DNA of 64,000 nucleotides from Galaxea fascicularis (Eukaryota; Cnidaria; Anthozoa; Scleractinia; Euphylliidae): NCBI GenBank assembly GCA_948470475.1, contig OX419341.1, positions 16,556,475 to 16,620,474 of the forward strand, read 5' to 3'. Shown piece by piece: positions 47,491 to 57,494 of this stretch (position 1 is its first letter; each line of letters starts with the position of its first letter). The notes under the pieces were generated by a model. It saw only the letters and a program-made list of their open reading frames with translations, ran no database searches and was not told where the DNA came from. The position numbers and the translations under genes were made by a program.

Positions 47491-48442
47491 TAACGTTTGA
47501 ACAACCGGGGCTAGGACTGAATGAAAATAAGATTTATTCTCCTATGTTAGTGTCCCCCAGGCGTTATCCTCACCCAAATACAAAGCCTGGTTCACATGTG
47601 CGACGCAAATGTAAACGCAAGTGCAAATGCAAACGCAAGGAAATATACGTGTGAACAACCGTAGCACAAATGCAAATGCAGCGCACTTGCATTTGCGCTT
47701 GCGTTTGCACTTCACACGTGTGAACCGGGGCAACGCAAAAGCAAATGCAAACGCAAGGTACTTATGCCAGCCTCATTCGCCATCTTGAATAAAGACTTCG
47801 ACTGCGCTTGCGTGTCTTACCTTGCGCTTGCCTTCGCGTCGCACGTGTGAACCAGGGTTTTAAGACGCTGACATACTTACCTTGCGTTTGCGTTTTCACG
47901 GATCACGCATATGAAATGCAAACGCACGTGCAAGTGCAAGACCAAGAAAAAAACATGAAAACGTTTTCCATTCCTCGCGTTCGCATTTACGTTACGGTAG
48001 TGACTGTTCTTCCTTGAGGTGCATTTGCATTTTCGTTTGCATTTGTGTCGCACATGTGAACCAGGCTTGATATGAAGTGTATGAGAATTGTAATTAATTC
48101 GGTGTAACATGAAGTACTGAAATTCAGAGTTTACTTTCACTTTTGGAAATAAGGGCTGGTCAGCGGAATAATATTCAAGAGGAAGCTAAAGACTGAAAGA
48201 TTGAGTGAAATCAGCCACAGACCTACCACTCGAAAACAATAGCCATTCTATTTTCAGAGTTAAAAAGCATTGACTGGAGTTTTAGCTCTGTCCCAGCCCA
48301 ACCTTGCTACTTTCTTCCTGAACACAAACCGTTGTTACAGGTATACATATAAAACATAATTGTGCTATTACTTACCAATTGGATCTATGTACCTAGCACT
48401 AACACCAATCACCGTTAAAATCAGCAAAAATGGCAGCTCCAT
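35989..48442 (-). CDS. Astacin-family zinc metalloprotease with ShK-like tail, gene 2
   Basis: Secreted M12A endopeptidase. Eight exons, right to left: 48442-48376, 45319-45137, 43538-43415, 43071-42980, 40153-40070, 39660-39518, 38180-38102, 36083-35989. All borders are AG/GT and all phases agree, giving 288 residues. Signal peptide [13 protein letters not shown] (exon 1); propeptide with FQGDI aspartate switch and mature start near [10 protein letters not shown] (exon 2); [18 protein letters not shown] (exon 3); [13 protein letters not shown] zinc site across exons 4-5, with catalytic Glu and three His; SVMHY Met-turn (exon 6); [16 protein letters not shown] (exon 7); and a terminal exon with six Cys beginning ACRDNLNDC. 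That tail fits the ShKT family seen on cnidarian astacins, including nematocyst proteins. Exon sizes match gene 1, except exon 2 (+3 nt), exon 7 (+6 nt) and the tail. Venom, feeding or matrix roles are possible; not decided by sequence. Confidence 0.92.
36174..36466. repeat. Dispersed repeat, copy 2
   Basis: Partner of the repeat at 31,738-32,036, located in the last intron of astacin gene 2 about 90 bp from the terminal exon. The other copy lies outside gene 1, so it was not simply carried by the gene duplication. Confidence 0.65.
36690..36740. repeat. Short palindrome
   Basis: TTTACGATGTCACGCA and TGCGTGACATCGTAAA face each other across a short AT-rich spacer, a 16-bp perfect stem, in the last intron of astacin gene 2. 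Confidence 0.8.
37385..38045 (-). pseudogene. LINE RT C-terminal remnant
   Basis: The minus strand translates to [39 protein letters not shown], then [40 protein letters not shown] and [11 protein letters not shown], a standard CR1/L2-type RT C-terminus with a few stops. The 3' side ends at CATACATACATACTTTATTT. In intron 7 of astacin gene 2. Confidence 0.85.
39116..39360. mobile_element. hAT-like MITE, 245 bp
   Basis: Ends CAGGGGCGGATTTAGG and CCTGAATCCGCCCCTG form a 16-bp terminal inverted repeat with one mismatch. The flanks repeat GGAAT (39,111-39,115 and 39,361-39,365). CAGGGGCGGAT ends are common in animal hAT-like MITEs, though hAT normally makes 8-bp duplications. Confidence 0.78.
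41135..41252. mobile_element. Foldback MITE
   Basis: AAGGACTGGCCCCTTGGGGA and ATTTTGTTTCCCG pair with the inverted TCGAGAGAAACAAAATGC and GTTCCCCTCGGACCAGTC on the right, with mismatches. About 118 bp, in intron 4 of astacin gene 2. Confidence 0.65.
42886..42945. repeat. GAT-rich microsatellite
   Basis: Eight uninterrupted GAT units followed by GGT/GAT/AAT variants. In intron 4 of astacin gene 2, 35 bases from the exon at 42,980. Confidence 0.9.
43129..43237. mobile_element. 109-bp MITE
   Basis: ATAGACCCTTTGCATAAATG and CATTTATGCAAAGGGTCTAT are exact inverted complements, with a unique centre of about 65 bp. In intron 3 of astacin gene 2, 58 bases from the exon starting at 43,071. Confidence 0.88.
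43609..44761. mobile_element. Possible TIR element with internal inverted repeat
   Basis: The outer ends TTAAGGTGG and CCACCTTAA are exact complements 1.15 kb apart. Inside, 44,066-44,150 and 44,360-44,445 form arms with TTCTCTGTTCAAAGAATTAT / ATAATTTTTTGAACAGAGAA. No transposase. The short outer match makes the full extent uncertain; the inner arms are clear. Confidence 0.5.
45708..45739. repeat. CAT-repeat microsatellite
   Basis: About ten uninterrupted CAT units. Open frames through it encode His or Asp runs and are not genes. Confidence 0.9.
46190..46992. mobile_element. Inverted-repeat element with G-rich ends
   Basis: The left end has TGCACCTATCAATATTAAGC then CGCAGGGGGG and CCGGGCATAGGC. 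The right end has the inverted form, reading GCCTATGCCCGG, a C-run, GCGGCTTAACATTGAAAGGT and GCA. G/C runs of 7-13 bases lie in both ends and near 46,818. It encloses the perfect palindrome at 46,580-46,761. In intron 1 of astacin gene 2. Confidence 0.6.
46580..46761. repeat. Perfect 80-bp inverted repeat with 22-bp spacer
   Basis: Arms 46,580-46,659 and 46,682-46,761 are exact reverse complements by direct reading, including ACTTGACGTTTCGTATGCTA and TAGCATACGAAACGTCAAGT. The arms contain CGAAACGTC, as in PLE tails. Confidence 0.92.
47368..47510. mobile_element. Palindromic MITE
   Basis: Ends CCCCAGTTGTTCAAAGG / CGTTTGAACAACCGGGG, and inside GATAGCGCTATCCACCGGAT is matched by ATCCGGTGGATAGCGTTATC. 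The four-fold ATCCACTGGAT-type subrepeats make it almost wholly foldable. Confidence 0.85.
47583..48068. mobile_element. MITE built from GCAAAY repeats
   Basis: Ends AAGCCTGGTTCACATGTGCG and CGCACATGTGAACCAGGCTT are exact complements. The interior is rich in GCAAATGCAAACGCAAG-type 6-mers on both strands. About 486 bp. In intron 1 of astacin gene 2. Confidence 0.85.
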
Positions 48443-49710
48443 GGTTTCCGTTTCTGTACCTTTACCCTGAAGAGCAAAACATGCAGTTTGTCTTACAGTG
48501 TCTACCAAACTCCTCATTGCAGAAACTATGCTCAATGTATGCTGAGATGATCCGACTGGGGACTGGCCGCAGTGGGGGCCATTTGGGTGGGTATAACGTT
48601 AGTACAGTCAACTTCTCTCCACCCAAAAGAATCCCAGACTATCTTACAATCTCTTTCTGACCTTCGAAAGTGACAAAAATCTGAGACATCTTTTGGGCCA
48701 TTTTGGAGCTATGTATTTAGTCGAATTACTTGACTCTGATAATGACTTCAGTTCAGGTTGTAGAAACAATTAGTAATTAGTAACATTAAAAGACCTCAAT
48801 CAAATCGATTTTTTTACTGACCTTGCTGGTTGTAGTTACCGAGGATCTGATACGCGTGATACTCTGAACTAACGTGTCCAATGCATCATCTCGTTTTATA
48901 GGGGTTCAGTATGTTATTAAAATTCTGCGGAAGTGCGCTGACGCTTTTCTTCAGCGATAACACAACTATCCAAGCACTTAGCATTACCTTAAGTGATGAA
49001 ACTCTAAGCGCGCTGATTCTCTCAGTGATAACATTACTGTGCAAACGTCCAGCATTTCCTTTGGAAACTCTTTCCTTCAGTAATACCGTACACATCTATC
49101 CAAGCGCCCAGCCGAGGTTTCCGTATTTGCTAAAACCATTATATTACTACGCAGACGCTTGTCCTGTCCTGTCCTCAAGCAGTTGTGCCACACTGTAGGT
49201 AGGTACTCTGATTTTCTCTTTTTCAGACTTGTTATTGGGAAAAGGACAAATTCATCCTTGATTCCACGACTGAATTCTGTTGTTTCGAAATACACACAAT
49301 GTACTCTAGAGCGCTATCATCAACCGCCGGCATTGTAGCGCAACGCCGCTCCGTGACCAATTATACTCTTTCTTTTTTAAGAATATCGTTTTTCCGGCCC
49401 AGGCTGAATATTCCTATTTTTCTGCCGATTTTGGGCTGAAAATATTCTTGTAATATTCTTAATTATAGCTTATGACATTTCCGTTTAACTCTTTTCCGTT
49501 GTCCGGTTTTGGCCGGTTTTTGACAGGTTTTGAGTGTAACAAATCAACACGATCTCATCACTCCTTATTTGCTGTTACCGCGGAGGGTTTTGCTTATCTA
49601 AGTCACCGAGAGCTCTGTTTTTCTTGTCACGCTTGTCACGCCAGCTGTTGCTTGTTTGTCGAGCGAGCACTCGCGAGAGAACTTGGTAGGTATTCAATTT
49701 ATAAATTTAT
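48443..49710. promoter_or_regulatory. Upstream region of astacin gene 2 (no mapped promoter)
   Basis: The minus-strand 5' flank shares CATAGTTTCTG with the flank of gene 1 about 75-110 bases from each start codon, evidence that the duplication included the 5' leader. Both starts sit in ACCATGGA, a strong start context. No convincing TATA box. The rest, to 49,710, holds no recognised gene. Confidence 0.35.
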
Positions 49711-49717
49711 GAGTATA

Positions 49718-50122
49718 AGGGCCCGATTACATGGCGAATTTCAGCCCGGGCTGAAATTTTGTTGCGATTACATGACGAACTTCAGCCCGGGCTGATATAT
49801 TAACTTTTCCTTCCTACTAGCAGCAGCCATCTTGTTTCCTGGAAAACAAAATCACTGCGCATGTCCAAGCTCAGCCCGGGCTGAAATTCCGTTTCGATTA
49901 CATGAGATTTTTTCAGATTTTCTGGCCCGTTTGCCCGGGCTGAAAATCCTAGCCTGGTTTGAGCAAACCGGGCTAGGATTTTCAGCCCGGGCTGAAATGC
50001 GCCCCGGGCTGAATCACTCTCCATGTAATCGACAATTTGATTTTGAGAGGATTTCTTTCAGAAGCCGGGCTGAAGTTTCAGCCCGGTTAACCGGGCTGAA
50101 ATTCGCCATGTATTCGGGCCCT
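49718..50122. mobile_element. MITE dense in TTCAGCCCGGGCTGAA palindromes
   Basis: Ends AGGGCCCGATTACATGGCGA and TCGCCATGTATTCGGGCCCT form the terminal inverted repeat. The interior carries at least six full or partial copies of the 16-bp palindrome TTCAGCCCGGGCTGAA (near 49,740, 49,780, 49,872, 49,935, 49,981, 50,080). No coding content. Confidence 0.85.
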
Positions 50123-50214
50123 AAGTATAAGATTTATGAGTTTGGGACAGAGGCAAACCTCTGAAAGAAAACAGAGGTGGATTTACGATTTCACTGCGAG
50201 TGGACCGCCAAAAT

Positions 50215-50669
50215 TAGGGAGTTTAAGATTCTACGACGCGACGGCAACGAAAACGTCATTTCAAAATCCAACTTCTCGCTTGTTTAACCCTTTCGAGATT
50301 ATTCCAACTTGTTTAACATAAAAAATGCTGGTGAGCTGTCCAGGGTCTAAATTACTGTGAACGATGTTAATGCAAAGAAAGAGAAAGAAAAACTTGTCAC
50401 CATTCACTCACGTTCTCGAGAAAACCCGAAATTTGGTCATTTCACGTTGTTGTTTCGCAGAGGACGGCAAAGAAATGTACTAAAGTGTTTTTTTTTTCTC
50501 TTTCTTTGCTTTAACATCGTTCACAGTAATTTAGACCCTGGACAGCTCACCAGCATTTTTCATGTTAAACAAATTGGAATAATCTCGAAAGAGTTAAGCA
50601 AACGAGAAGTTGAATAATTTTGAAATGACGTTTTCGTTGCCGTCGCGTCGTAGAATCTTAAACTCCCTA
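50215..50669. mobile_element. MITE with long inverted arms, 455 bp
   Basis: TAGGGAGTTTAAGATTCTAC at the left and GTAGAATCTTAAACTCCCTA at the right. The arms extend about 165-180 bp (ACGACGCGACGGCAACGAAA, CCAGGGTCTAAATTACTGTG and their inverses) around a 120-bp centre. Confidence 0.88.
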
Positions 50670-50707
50670 TTGTCTCAGCGAGCCATGGTGGTTGACGAGT
50701 GAGGTTG

Positions 50708-50775
50708 TCTTCCTGACATGCGACTACGGACAGCGCGTCACCCAAGCCGAAAATGGTCTGGAACCTATTTTAGGG
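50708..50775 (+). repeat. Arm of a distant inverted repeat (left)
   Basis: GACAGCGCGTCACCCAAGCC followed by GAAAATGGTCTGGAACC reappears inverted at 52,000-52,068, together with CATGCGACTA. Two copies of an unidentified repeat facing each other, or the ends of a 1.3-kb element. Confidence 0.6.
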
Positions 50776-51099
50776 GGCTTGGTACCTAGTGTTTTACATC
50801 ATATTAAAACGCCTGTTCATTTTTTTCATTTCTCGCGGGAAACTCGTACACTCGCTTGCAAAATTGAATATTAATACAAATTCGTCCGTCATTTATTCAG
50901 TTCAGTTCATTAGTCAAACATGAATCCTTCCAAGGAAATCCGTCGCAAGCAAAAGCCGGCCTTCTTCATTAGCGGGAGCCAGTTGCTCGCAACTGGCTTT
51001 CTTCAGCCGAACACGAAGCGAGAAATATCAGAAGCGTCAATCGACGTTTTCCAAACAATGATGTGGGATATGTACCTTCCTCGTGCAATAAGTGCTAAA

Positions 51100-51985
51100 T
51101 CCACAAAGTGATGCATCTTTCTAATACTCTCGAGTATATAGTATGATATTCCACTTCTATGCCTCGTTCAAAAACGAAAGCAGGAAAGCCGAAATTTTAG
51201 ACCTGATAATTAATCACAACTTACATCTTGAAACAGGAAGACATGCAACACCCACGACCCCAATTCATGGAAGGATCTGTTCTCTCGTGTTGTTCTCTTA
51301 TACTTTCTATGATAAAATCCGCATAGTACTTAACAACAAAATCACATTAAAAAATCATCTTTTGCTTGATCTTAATTCCAAAACATTGTTCCTTTTTGAT
51401 GATGTTGACCCCTTTATAAGTGGACTTATTTCTGTTTCATTTTTCAGGCAATGAATATTAGACATGAAATATTGTATAAAACCAAATGGGATTCAATCTG
51501 TTATTTTATTATTGTCTCAGTATGCTATTTGATTGCTGTAATTTTTTTATTTTTCTCTCAGTGATATTTAATTTATTTTAGGAAATACCATATAACGTTT
51601 TGGAAGTACCTAATAAATTGTTGTTGTTGTTGTTAACGAGTCGTAGAGCCACTTCACTTCACTTAACTTCAAAAATGACCCTGAATCTGTAATTGCTGTA
51701 AATCGATAATATCAATTGTCAATATCAATTCTCTATTGCCTTGTCTTAGCCTAGCTTCGCATCAGATAGAAAAACAAAAACCACTACATGTATTCAAAGG
51801 GTAACAGCATTGAGTCACAACTTGTCAACTAATGACTCTATTTAATAACTTGCAAATCTTGTCTTCCAAGCCCGTCCTCTTACTGATTTTTCAAATTCAA
51901 TTCAGGAAAATTAACAGCTGTTTTTGCTTTAATATCAACAAAAACAAAAAGTAAGCAGGCATCTTTTATTTCGGCCCCAGACCAC
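51100..51985. other. No gene recognised; possible decayed retroelement
   Basis: An open frame at 51,143-51,454 (start MIFHFYASFKNESRKAEILD) has no family I recognise. A TTG microsatellite at about 51,619-51,635 follows AATAAATTG, suggesting a retroelement 3' end. Confidence 0.3.
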
Positions 51986-51999
51986 TTTCGGCTTCTTTT

Positions 52000-52068
52000 A
52001 TTTTGGTTCCAGACCATTTTCGGCTTGGGTGACGCGCTGTCTCTAGTCGCATGTCTTCCTGGCCTTTC
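52000..52068 (-). repeat. Arm of a distant inverted repeat (right)
   Basis: Inverted partner of 50,708-50,775. An extra tandem copy of the GCCGAAAATGGTCTGG segment is present just outside it (about 51,970-51,990). Confidence 0.6.
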
Positions 52069-52754
52069 TGTGGATGGCTTCCAGGACCTAGCATGGCTAT
52101 TTTGGTTTGTTTTGACTTGAAAATAATGCAACCAGCTGAATATTTGGCCTGTAGGACTGGGTGGCTCGACACAAAAAGGAAAAAAAATATATGAAATAGA
52201 AATTGGCGGACTTCCATGTCGCCGTTATCAAGGAATTACCCAAAATTCAATTCGGTTGTGAAGACGAAAATTTCAGATGAGTGGGAATAGCTGTACTTTA
52301 AGAGATTTTCCTGTGCTTGCCAAAAGAGTGGACACGAAAGCGTGGAAGAGAACAAAGTAGAGGAGCTGAACTTTAGTGCAAATGTTGACATTTGGCGCTC
52401 GGAAGAATTTTTGCAGTGGAAACTTTAAGACAAAAATGTGTATTTTTGGTGTTATTCGAGGGTGTTCAAAGCAAACATTTTTGGTTTTGTAGCAAAACAA
52501 ATGGTCATTTTTAATGGGAATGTTCCGTTGGATTGAGTTTAATGGCTGTTAAAGTTAGCCAACTAAACATTTGGCAGTGAGTAACAACGGTTCATTTCTA
52601 TTTTCAAATTCATTTGGCTATCGCTAGTGAAGAGTGTTTCGTTTGTTGACAAGTTTTGCCGTTTAGAGAAAGGAATAATTTTATACAGTTAAGTAAAAGC
52701 GTATCATTGTATTGAATTTACAGATTTTCAACGCCCGAAATTATTATTATTTTT

Positions 52755-52792
<38 letters not shown>

Positions 52793-52799
52793 AATGGCA

Positions 52800-52925
52800 T
52801 CTTGCTTTTAGAACGGGTCGTACGAGTCGTACGGTTCGTGAAACAATGGTTTACGGGTCGTGCAGTTGGTGCAGTGCATAACATTAGTGAGACTTAGGGT
52901 TTATATTCAAGGATTCGTACGACTG

Positions 52926-52956
<31 letters not shown>

Positions 52957-53036
52957 GTACAGTTGGTGATGTGCATATCGTTAGTGAGACTTAGGGTGTA
53001 GATACAAGTTGACGACTCGTACGGGTCGTACGACTG

Positions 53037-53067
<31 letters not shown>

Positions 53068-53147
53068 GTACAGTTGGTGATGTGCATATCGTTAGTGAGA
53101 CTTAGGGTGTAGATACAAGTTGACGACTCGTACGGGTCGTACGACTG

Positions 53148-53178
<31 letters not shown>

Positions 53179-53702
53179 GTACAGTTGGTGATGTGCATAT
53201 CGTTAGTGAGACTTAGGGTGTAGATACAAGTTGACGACTCGTACGGGTCGTACGACTGGTACGGGTCGTGAAACAATGATTTACGAGTCGTACAGTTGGT
53301 GATGTGCATATCGTTAGTGAGACTTAGGGTGTAGATACAAGTTGACGACTCGTACGGGTCGTACAACTGATACGGGTCGTGAAACAATGGTTTACGAGTC
53401 GTACAGTTGGTGATGTGCATATCGTTAGTGAGACTTAGGGTGTAGATACAAGTTGACGACTCGTACGGGTCGTACGACTGGTACGGGTCGTGAAGCAATG
53501 GTTTACGAGTCGTACAGTTGGTGATGTGCATATCGTTAGTGAGACTTAGGGTGTAGATACAAGTTGACGACTCGTACGGGTCGTACAACTGATACGGGTC
53601 GTGAAACAATGGTTTACGAGTCGTACAGTTGGTGATGTGCATATCGTTAGTGAGACTTAGGGTGTAGATACAAGTTGACGACTCGTACGGGTCGTACGAC
53701 TG

Positions 53703-53733
<31 letters not shown>

Positions 53734-53813
53734 GTACAGTTGGTGATGTGCATATCGTTAGTGAGACTTAGGGTGTAGATACAAGTTGACGACTCGTACG
53801 GGTCGTACAACTG

Positions 53814-53844
<31 letters not shown>

Positions 53845-53920
53845 GTACAGTTGGTGATGTGCATATCATTAGTGAGACTTAGGGTATATATACATGGTAA
53901 CAACCCGTCGATTCGTACGA
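52800..53920. repeat. 111-bp satellite array, about nine units
   Basis: GTGAGACTTAGGG recurs at 52,984, 53,095, 53,206, 53,317, 53,428, 53,539, 53,650, 53,761 and 53,872, always exactly 111 bp apart; an earlier unit at 52,887 is shorter (97 bp). Units are nearly identical. Sub-repeats of ACGACTCGTACGGGTCGTAC lie in each. Since 111 is divisible by 3 the minus strand stays open for 339 codons (52,884-53,903) as a 37-residue repeat. I regard this as a repeat rather than a demonstrated gene. Confidence 0.95.
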
Positions 53921-54984
53921 CTCGTAAGGGTCGTGAATCCGTGGTTTTCGAATCGTTCAGTTGGTGAAATGCATATCATTAGAACGACTATGTGTTGACG
54001 AGTCGTATGACCTGTACGACTGGTACTTTTGAGTCTTAATGTGTAGTCGATATAACTGTGTCCAAAACCTGGTTTGAAACAGCGTTTTACAGTTGGAGTT
54101 TTAATACGGTCCGTCGGTTGCTTGAGTGTAGCTGCAGTAGCTGCGAAACTGTACGGATCGTGCATTTAGTGCGTTTGTCCTGTTGTAAATTGTAGGTATT
54201 CTCGTTTTCGCTCTAAAATTAGGGGAAAGGTGTTTAGAACGTGAAACTAGCGAGCGCGTGTGATGTAGGGAACGTTATGTGTGAACGGCAACTGTTCGGT
54301 TGCTTTGTTAATGCTATCTTCAACATCTTGAGTAATCACTCAGATTTGTAGCCACGTCTAGTTGCAGTAATGGGTGTCTGCTTTGCATTTTGTTAATTGT
54401 AACACCAGAATTATTTGAAACTGGAATTTAAAAATTATGTTTAATTATTGTCTATTCTTTTGACAACAAAATAACATTGGGCAAAAAGTACTTTAACTCT
54501 GTATGGAGTAAAAACAACTGCGCGTGCGTTGTTGCATTAACCGAACTACTGAACCGAACAGTATCGACAATACGTAAACAAATAATGCTAATGAATATCT
54601 AAACATGCGCATTTTTAACGTACTCAAGGGGATTCCTGTTTTTCAATGTCTCAATGAATTATTTGTGTTTTATTAGTTGCGTGGTATTGATTCCAGTTAG
54701 AAAAGCACGCGTTTTACCTTGATAAACAAGGTTTTGACCTGGTTGTTACATGTTAAAGGGCGTCAATTGTACTCTGGATTGTTGGGTTGAAAACGATTGG
54801 AATCGGCCGAATTTCACGCATGTATGTTGCTTTAACCAGGGTCATCAAGGTGTCGCTATCATTGAAAAAAAAAGTGTCATAATTTGTTACGCTTATCATT
54901 GACATTTATACCAATATACGTTATTTTACTTAATGTCAATGAAGGGGGTGTCTTTCGTGTAGTTGGAATCAGTCTTCATTAGTT

Positions 54985-55115
54985 TAATAGACAGGAGAAT
55001 GGAACTATATTGAAGTGATTTAAGCTTCTTGAACTTAATTACGGGGATAATAATAGACAGGAGAATGTAACTATATTGAAGTGATTTAAGATTCTTGAAG
55101 TTAATTTCGGGCATA
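54985..55115. repeat. 66-bp tandem duplication
   Basis: AATAGACAGGAGAATGGAAC through ACGGGGATAAT is followed by a second copy starting about 55,051 with four or five substitutions. Confidence 0.85.
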
Positions 55116-55442
55116 ATAGTAACAAGTAAATAGATCTATGGTTGGTCATGTCTTTTGTAAATGTGGTGGCTCCTAAAAGAGCCGTTGTTTAATAATGCCT
55201 ACTGTGCTATGCCAAATTTATAGATTTCGGCTTGCAGAATTTATTTTCCTTTGTCCACTGTTCGTCTCAGTTCGTGGGAGGCCGTTCAGATGAAGAAGTT
55301 TGCGGTGATCAACATCGTAATAAAACAAAGTGTGAGCTTTGGAATCTGCGTTGTTTAAAATGAAATCTATTTGCCGGGCTCTTTTCTCGGCGGTGAAATG
55401 TGTTGCCCAAAACTGCGACAGCTTTATCCACAATTTTCAGTG

Positions 55443-55880
55443 CTCTGACGCTTAAACAACGAGAAATAAACAAGCACTTTTCCTATGTAGCGCTTTTGGG
55501 TTCTCGCGCTTTGGGCTTTCACGCTTTTAGAACGAGGTATTTGTGTCACTTATCATTAGTATATGTAATGTATGTATGTATGAATTTCACCATCAGTACG
55601 GTCGGTGAACTATTGTTTTACCAGGACGAAGAATATGCATTTATGTTAAGCGTTTTTGTGCTCTGAAGCTTAAACAACGAGAAATAAACAAGCACTTTTA
55701 TTGTATGTAGCGCTTTTGGGTTCTCGCACTTTGGGCTTTCACGCTTTTAGAACGAGGAATATACGTTGTATTTTGCGCTTTAGGGCTTTTACGCTTTTAG
55801 AACGAGGAATATACATTGTCCTTAGCATGTTTGTCTCACTTACCATTAGTATATGTAATGTATGTATGTATGAATTTCAC
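55443..55880. repeat. 218-bp direct duplication
   Basis: CTCTGACGCTTAAACAACGA at 55,443 and CTCTGAAGCTTAAACAACGA at 55,661 each start a block with GTAGCGCTTTTGGGTTCTCG, CACGCTTTTAGAACGAGG and ATGTATGTATGTATGAATTT. The second block has an extra internal GGCTTTTACGCTTTTAGAAC copy. Confidence 0.85.
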
Positions 55881-56304
55881 CAACTGTACGATCCGTGAAC
55901 TATTGTTTTACGACTCGTACGGGTCGTACGGGTCGTACACCGGGTTGGGGCAACTGTCTCACTAATGATATGCACTTCACCAACTGTACGACCCGTAAAG
56001 CATGCGTATTTTCAAAGTTTTCCCAAAATTGCCCGAGTTGAATTTCACGTTTCAAAAAGAAGTGACGCGAAAAATAAGCCGCATTTAACGTTAAATCATA
56101 CTCTCCCCCCCCCCTCCGAAAATTTTGAAATCCAGACGCTCTGAAACTTCATTTACAGCAATTTTCAAGGACCTTACAACCTACAACCTAAAAACAAATG
56201 GTTTCCCCAGATTTTATTTCCGGTTCGTGCGATCTTACGCAGTATTTAACTTCCGGTGTGCTGCGCGCCCGACTTGAGTAATTTTGATCGATCATTCAGC
56301 TAAA

Positions 56305-56490
56305 GCCTGGTTTCCATATGATCTTAACGGTCTGCGACACTGTCGGCGACATGATCGGCGATCGGTCTGCGTCACGTCGCAGACATATGTGGAAACATGT
56401 GTCCCCGGCGTATGCGGCGGAGACGCAGACAGATCGCCGATCAAGGCGCCGATAGTGTCGCAGACCGATCTCAGACCGTTAAGATCATAA
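56305..56490. mobile_element. MITE
   Basis: GATCTTAACGGTCTGCGACA and the inverted TGTCGCAGACCGATCTCAGA / CCGTTAAGATC flank a GC-rich core with ATCGGCGATCGG / GATCGCCGAT pairs. About 170-185 bp. Confidence 0.8.
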
Positions 56491-56494
56491 TAAT

Positions 56495-57490
56495 GGAAAT
56501 TAGGGTTAACACGTACATCTTAGGATGGCGTGTGTAGATTGCGCGCGCTTGTGCGGCTGAATACCCTTTCCTCTAATGAAGTCTGTGATCAGAAAAAACC
56601 GGTCGGATAACGAACCGCAAAGTTGACAAGATCTGTTGCTGCTTGATGTCCACTAGATTCTTTTTAGTAAACAAAACTTAAAAAAAACGAGAAGTATACA
56701 CGTTGAGATTTTTTTTCGAAGCCAATCGATGAGTTTGCGACCACTTTTGTGTGGTTACTAGGTCATTCATGACCATTGACCGATGCCAATTGATCCCAAT
56801 TAACCAACAGATGATCGATTGGTTTTCCATTGATCGATCTCATCGATTGGTCAGGTCCTGATAGCAAGGAATTTTCAATGTAACTGGATATTGTGGCCAA
56901 TTGACTCACTGTCAAATAATTTATGTACAAGCATGAGCTGCTTGTGAACAGTGTGGGGACTGCTTTGTTGTCACATTTTTGTTAATTTTGTCGTTATTGC
57001 TGATAAAGTAGTTTTTTACCGACTGAATTCAAGGACGCGTTGAACAACTTTCACAAGGAAAAATTGTGTTTTACTAAAAAAAAAAGCGAAATTAATCTCG
57101 TTCAAAATGCCAAATTTTCGTAAAATCGCAAATTTCAAGTGTCGCGAAATGTGCGCGCCTCAAATTCGCGAAACTTTCGTGTACTTCACGGAGTAATACC
57201 CCACAAACAATGCTCAAATCGTGCGTTTAGGCTGCCTGTCGCACAGCTGGTAATGTTTGGTCTTTTTGCTCTTTTTGCTATAGTCATTTACGGCGCAGGT
57301 GCCGGAGACCCGGCCAAAGCACAAACCTTTCTTTTGAATTGTAGTTCATCTTGAGGATAAAGGAAACATTTTGACAACACTAAGAAATTTTGTTAAAAAT
57401 AGGACATACAATCTCGTTGTAGGGAGTAAACAATGTCAGTATTTGAGGCAACTCTTGGCTCTCAGTGCACCTTACAGTGTTTAGAAAAAT
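56495..57490. other. No gene recognised
   Basis: Includes a cluster of ATCGATTGGTC/GACCAATTGATC-type words at 56,760-56,860 that can fold on each other. The open frame at 57,139-57,354 has no recognisable family. Confidence 0.4.
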
Positions 57491-57494
57491 GTTT

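Larger units (their letters stand above)
52755..55995. mobile_element. Composite element with inverted CGTACG-rich ends and internal satellite
   Basis: The left part (GGTTGTCCAATATACACGAA, then copies of ACGGGTCGTACGAGTCGTAC and TTTACGGGTCGTGCAGTTGG) is mirrored inverted at 55,870-55,995 (CCAACTGTACGACCCGTAAA, CTCACTAATGATATGCAC). Between them lie the 111-bp satellite, a 66-bp duplication and a 218-bp duplication. No transposase was recognised, so assignment to one mobile element is inference. Confidence 0.45.

Noticed and set aside
52884..53903. Longest open frame of the window as a protein-coding gene
   Set aside because: It consists almost wholly of the 111-bp satellite; openness follows from a unit length divisible by three. 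Kept as a repeat and a finding.
52755..55995. CRISPR-like interpretation of the regular repeats
   Set aside because: Units are contiguous 111-bp tandem copies without unique spacers, in a eukaryotic genome.
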